DNA of 7,231 nucleotides from Betaproteobacteria bacterium (GTDB taxonomy: Bacteria; Pseudomonadota; Gammaproteobacteria; Burkholderiales; SG8-39): NCBI GenBank assembly GCA_005882235.1, contig VBCT01000019.1, positions 1 through 7,231 on the forward strand. The letters are read 5' to 3'. Positions 6,511 through 7,231 of the stretch are shown here, one piece after another; position 1 is the stretch's first letter, and each line of letters starts with the position of its first letter. Below the pieces are notes generated by a model. That model was not told where the DNA came from. It was given only the letters and a program-made list of their open reading frames with translations, and did not search any database. Made by a program: the position numbers and the translations under genes.

Positions 6511-6672
6511 CCATTGAGATTCTGCGCAAAAAGAGAACGCCTTGGGTTTTTCAGCCCTTTGTCAGGTGCAGGTTCCGGATTGAGTGCAGACTTCGCAGCA
6601 GGCGTTACGTGCGGATGTCCGTCCCAAACGTCAATCATCTAGCGGTAGCGGAGGAAAGCCAGAAGTTTAAAG

Positions 6673-6696
6673 GTGCGCGGGTATGACCCAGCGCAC
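6673..6696 (+). repeat. Strong hairpin 1 in the leader
   Basis: GTGCGC-GGGT (6673-6682) pairs with ACCC-GCGCAC (6686-6689 and 6691-6696): 10 base pairs, a 3-nt ATG loop and a single bulged A at 6690. No T-run follows, so it is not an intrinsic terminator. It could be a structured RNA element or a protein-binding palindrome. Confidence 0.5.
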
Positions 6697-6706
6697 GAAG
6701 GTCGGA

Positions 6707-6730
6707 ACACGCTCGTCGTATCGAGCGCGT
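6707..6730 (+). repeat. Hairpin 2 in the leader, terminator-like
   Basis: ACACGCTCG (6707-6715) pairs with CGAGCGCGT (6722-6730) at eight of nine positions, with one A-C mismatch and a 6-nt loop. It is followed by TTCCTTTCC, an imperfect T-rich tail. It may act as a weak terminator or attenuator ahead of the propeller gene; this is tentative. Confidence 0.4.
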
Positions 6731-6734
6731 TTCC

Positions 6735-6762
6735 TTTCCGGGCGCGCGATTTTTCCGGGCGC
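6735..6762. repeat. Tandem 11-bp direct repeat TTTCCGGGCGC
   Basis: Identical copies lie at 6735-6745 and 6752-6762, 17 bp from start to start. A partial third copy, TTTCCCGGC, occurs at 6791-6799. The spacing is somewhat over 1.5 helical turns, not a whole number of turns. Possible regulator-binding repeats; the window alone gives no proof. Confidence 0.45.
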
Positions 6763-6802
6763 CTGCCGCGTACAGGGGCGGTCAAGCAGATTTCCCGGCA
6801 GG
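6762..6802. repeat. Seven-bp inverted repeat overlapping the direct repeats
   Basis: CCTGCCG (6762-6768) is complementary to CGGCAGG (6796-6802) across 27 nt. The first arm begins at the last base of the second direct repeat, so this pairing is available together with both upstream hairpins. Weak on its own because of the long loop. Confidence 0.3.
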
Positions 6803-6881
6803 TAACAAGCAAGCGCGAGGCGCGTCAAGCCGATGCTGGGTCGGCGCGGACTTGCGAAAGAGCGTTGTCGAATCCACCTAT

Positions 6882-6887
6882 AGGAGG
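6882..6887 (+). promoter_or_regulatory. Ribosome binding site of the propeller gene
   Basis: AGGAGG sits 6 nt before the ATG at 6894, a consensus signal at ideal spacing. It fixes the start of this gene, which is cut by the window edge. Confidence 0.88.
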
Positions 6888-6893
6888 CAGCAC

Positions 6894-7231
6894 ATGTCTG
6901 CAAGAATCTCTTCCCGCAATTCACTCGCCGCGATCGTCGCGGCCCCGCTGCTGGTCGGGGCCGGGGCACTCGCGACATCCGGCGCGGCGCTCGCCGCTTG
7001 CACCGGCCCGGGAGCACCGACCAACACCGAGACCAAGTGCTGGACCGCGGTCCAGATCCCCGGTAACCCGCTGCGGTCGTACGACATCAGCTGGGTCAAC
7101 CCGCATCGCGCCGAGTACTACCTCGGCGATCGCTCGAACGCGGGCATCGACATCATCGACACCCAGCACCTCGCCTTCACGAGGAGGCTCGGCGGCTTCG
7201 TCGGCGTCAAGCTCAACGCAAACGGCACAGT
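6894..7231 (+). CDS. Secreted or lipid-anchored beta-propeller-like protein, 3' truncated
   Basis: The frame is open from ATG 6894 to the window edge, giving 112 complete codons. The start has a consensus AGGAGG at 6 nt. The N-terminus is an export signal: a basic start (R4, R8), a long Ala/Leu/Gly-rich hydrophobic run, then ALAAC at about residues 32-36. LAAC fits a lipobox, so C36 could be lipidated; alternatively signal peptidase I cuts nearby and C36 forms a disulfide with C49. Residues 62-105 (SYDISWVNP, then EYYLGDRSNAGIDIIDT, then RLGGFVG) have the alternating strand pattern and D-x-x-N/IDIID style of YVTN/NHL-type beta-propeller blades, as found in many secreted betaproteobacterial proteins. 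Such proteins often bind ligands or partners in the periplasm, but no function can be assigned here. Propeller assignment is moderately sure, export is sure. Confidence 0.75.
   Translation, partial: MSARISSRNSLAAIVAAPLLVGAGALATSGAALAACTGPGAPTNTETKCWTAVQIPGNPLRSYDISWVNPHRAEYYLGDRSNAGIDIIDTQHLAFTRRLGGFVGVKLNANGT

Larger units (their letters stand above)
6511..6893 (+). other. Gene-free stretch and likely long leader of the propeller gene
   Basis: No convincing coding region is seen on either strand over about 380 bp. The first half (to about 6660) is less GC-rich than the flanking genes and shows no recognised element; a purine run GGAGGAAAG at 6650-6658 looks like a ribosome binding site but is not followed by a start codon. 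The second half (6673-6802) is dense in inverted and direct repeats, listed separately. No sigma-70 promoter with both boxes near consensus was found, and no known riboswitch consensus was recognised. The promoter of the downstream gene must lie somewhere here. Confidence 0.6.

Noticed and set aside
6472..6642. Possible 56-residue small ORF after the M20 gene
   Set aside because: It has no ribosome site, its first codons overlap the terminator hairpin, and its codon use and composition are unlike the neighbouring genes.
6667..7017. 116-codon minus-strand frame across the start of the propeller gene
   Set aside because: It is an Arg/Pro-rich shadow of the signal peptide region; the plus-strand start has a consensus ribosome site.
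1..7231. CRISPR array, insertion sequence, tRNA or rRNA gene, toxin-antitoxin or phage module
   Set aside because: No regularly spaced repeats, transposase motifs, terminal inverted repeats, cloverleaf folds or related protein families were seen on either strand.

Overview
The window is GC-rich (well above 60% by eye in coding parts), with strong G/C preference at third codon positions. Its gene families (DUF2339 with DUF3999, a PilH-type response regulator, a secreted BFN/DUF151 protein, a secreted beta-propeller) fit a Gram-negative proteobacterium, most likely a betaproteobacterium of Burkholderiales type. That placement is inferred from family resemblance and was not computed. No mobile element, phage gene, CRISPR array, rRNA or tRNA was recognised.

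Left part, positions 1-4002, plus strand: five co-directional genes that probably form one transcript or two overlapping ones. A DUF2339 multi-pass membrane protein enters from beyond the left edge and overlaps by 4 bp a DUF3999 protein with a signal peptide and a C-terminal membrane anchor. A 68-residue cysteine-rich GDCCVxC protein follows, then a DoxX-family membrane protein and a DUF1304 four-helix membrane protein. All five are small-gap neighbours; four are membrane or envelope proteins and one is a likely metal- or thiol-active small protein. A joint role in envelope or thiol-redox homeostasis is plausible but unproven.

Middle part, 4013-4970, minus strand: a single-domain PilH-like response regulator lies downstream of a BFN (bifunctional nuclease, DUF151) domain protein with a predicted export signal. 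The regulator converges on DUF1304 with only 10 bp between stop codons. The BFN gene is divergent from the next gene across a 56-bp AT-richer spacer.

Right part, 5027-7231, plus strand: an exported M20-family metallo-hydrolase with all expected metal ligands ends in a clear intrinsic terminator. About 390 bp with no convincing gene follow. This stretch holds a compact run of hairpins and an 11-bp tandem repeat. It leads to a well-initiated secreted or lipid-anchored beta-propeller-like protein cut off by the right edge.

Most of the window is ordinary chromosomal housekeeping and accessory content. The points most worth following are the GDCCVxC-DoxX-DUF1304 grouping, the exported BFN domain, and the structured leader ahead of the propeller gene.
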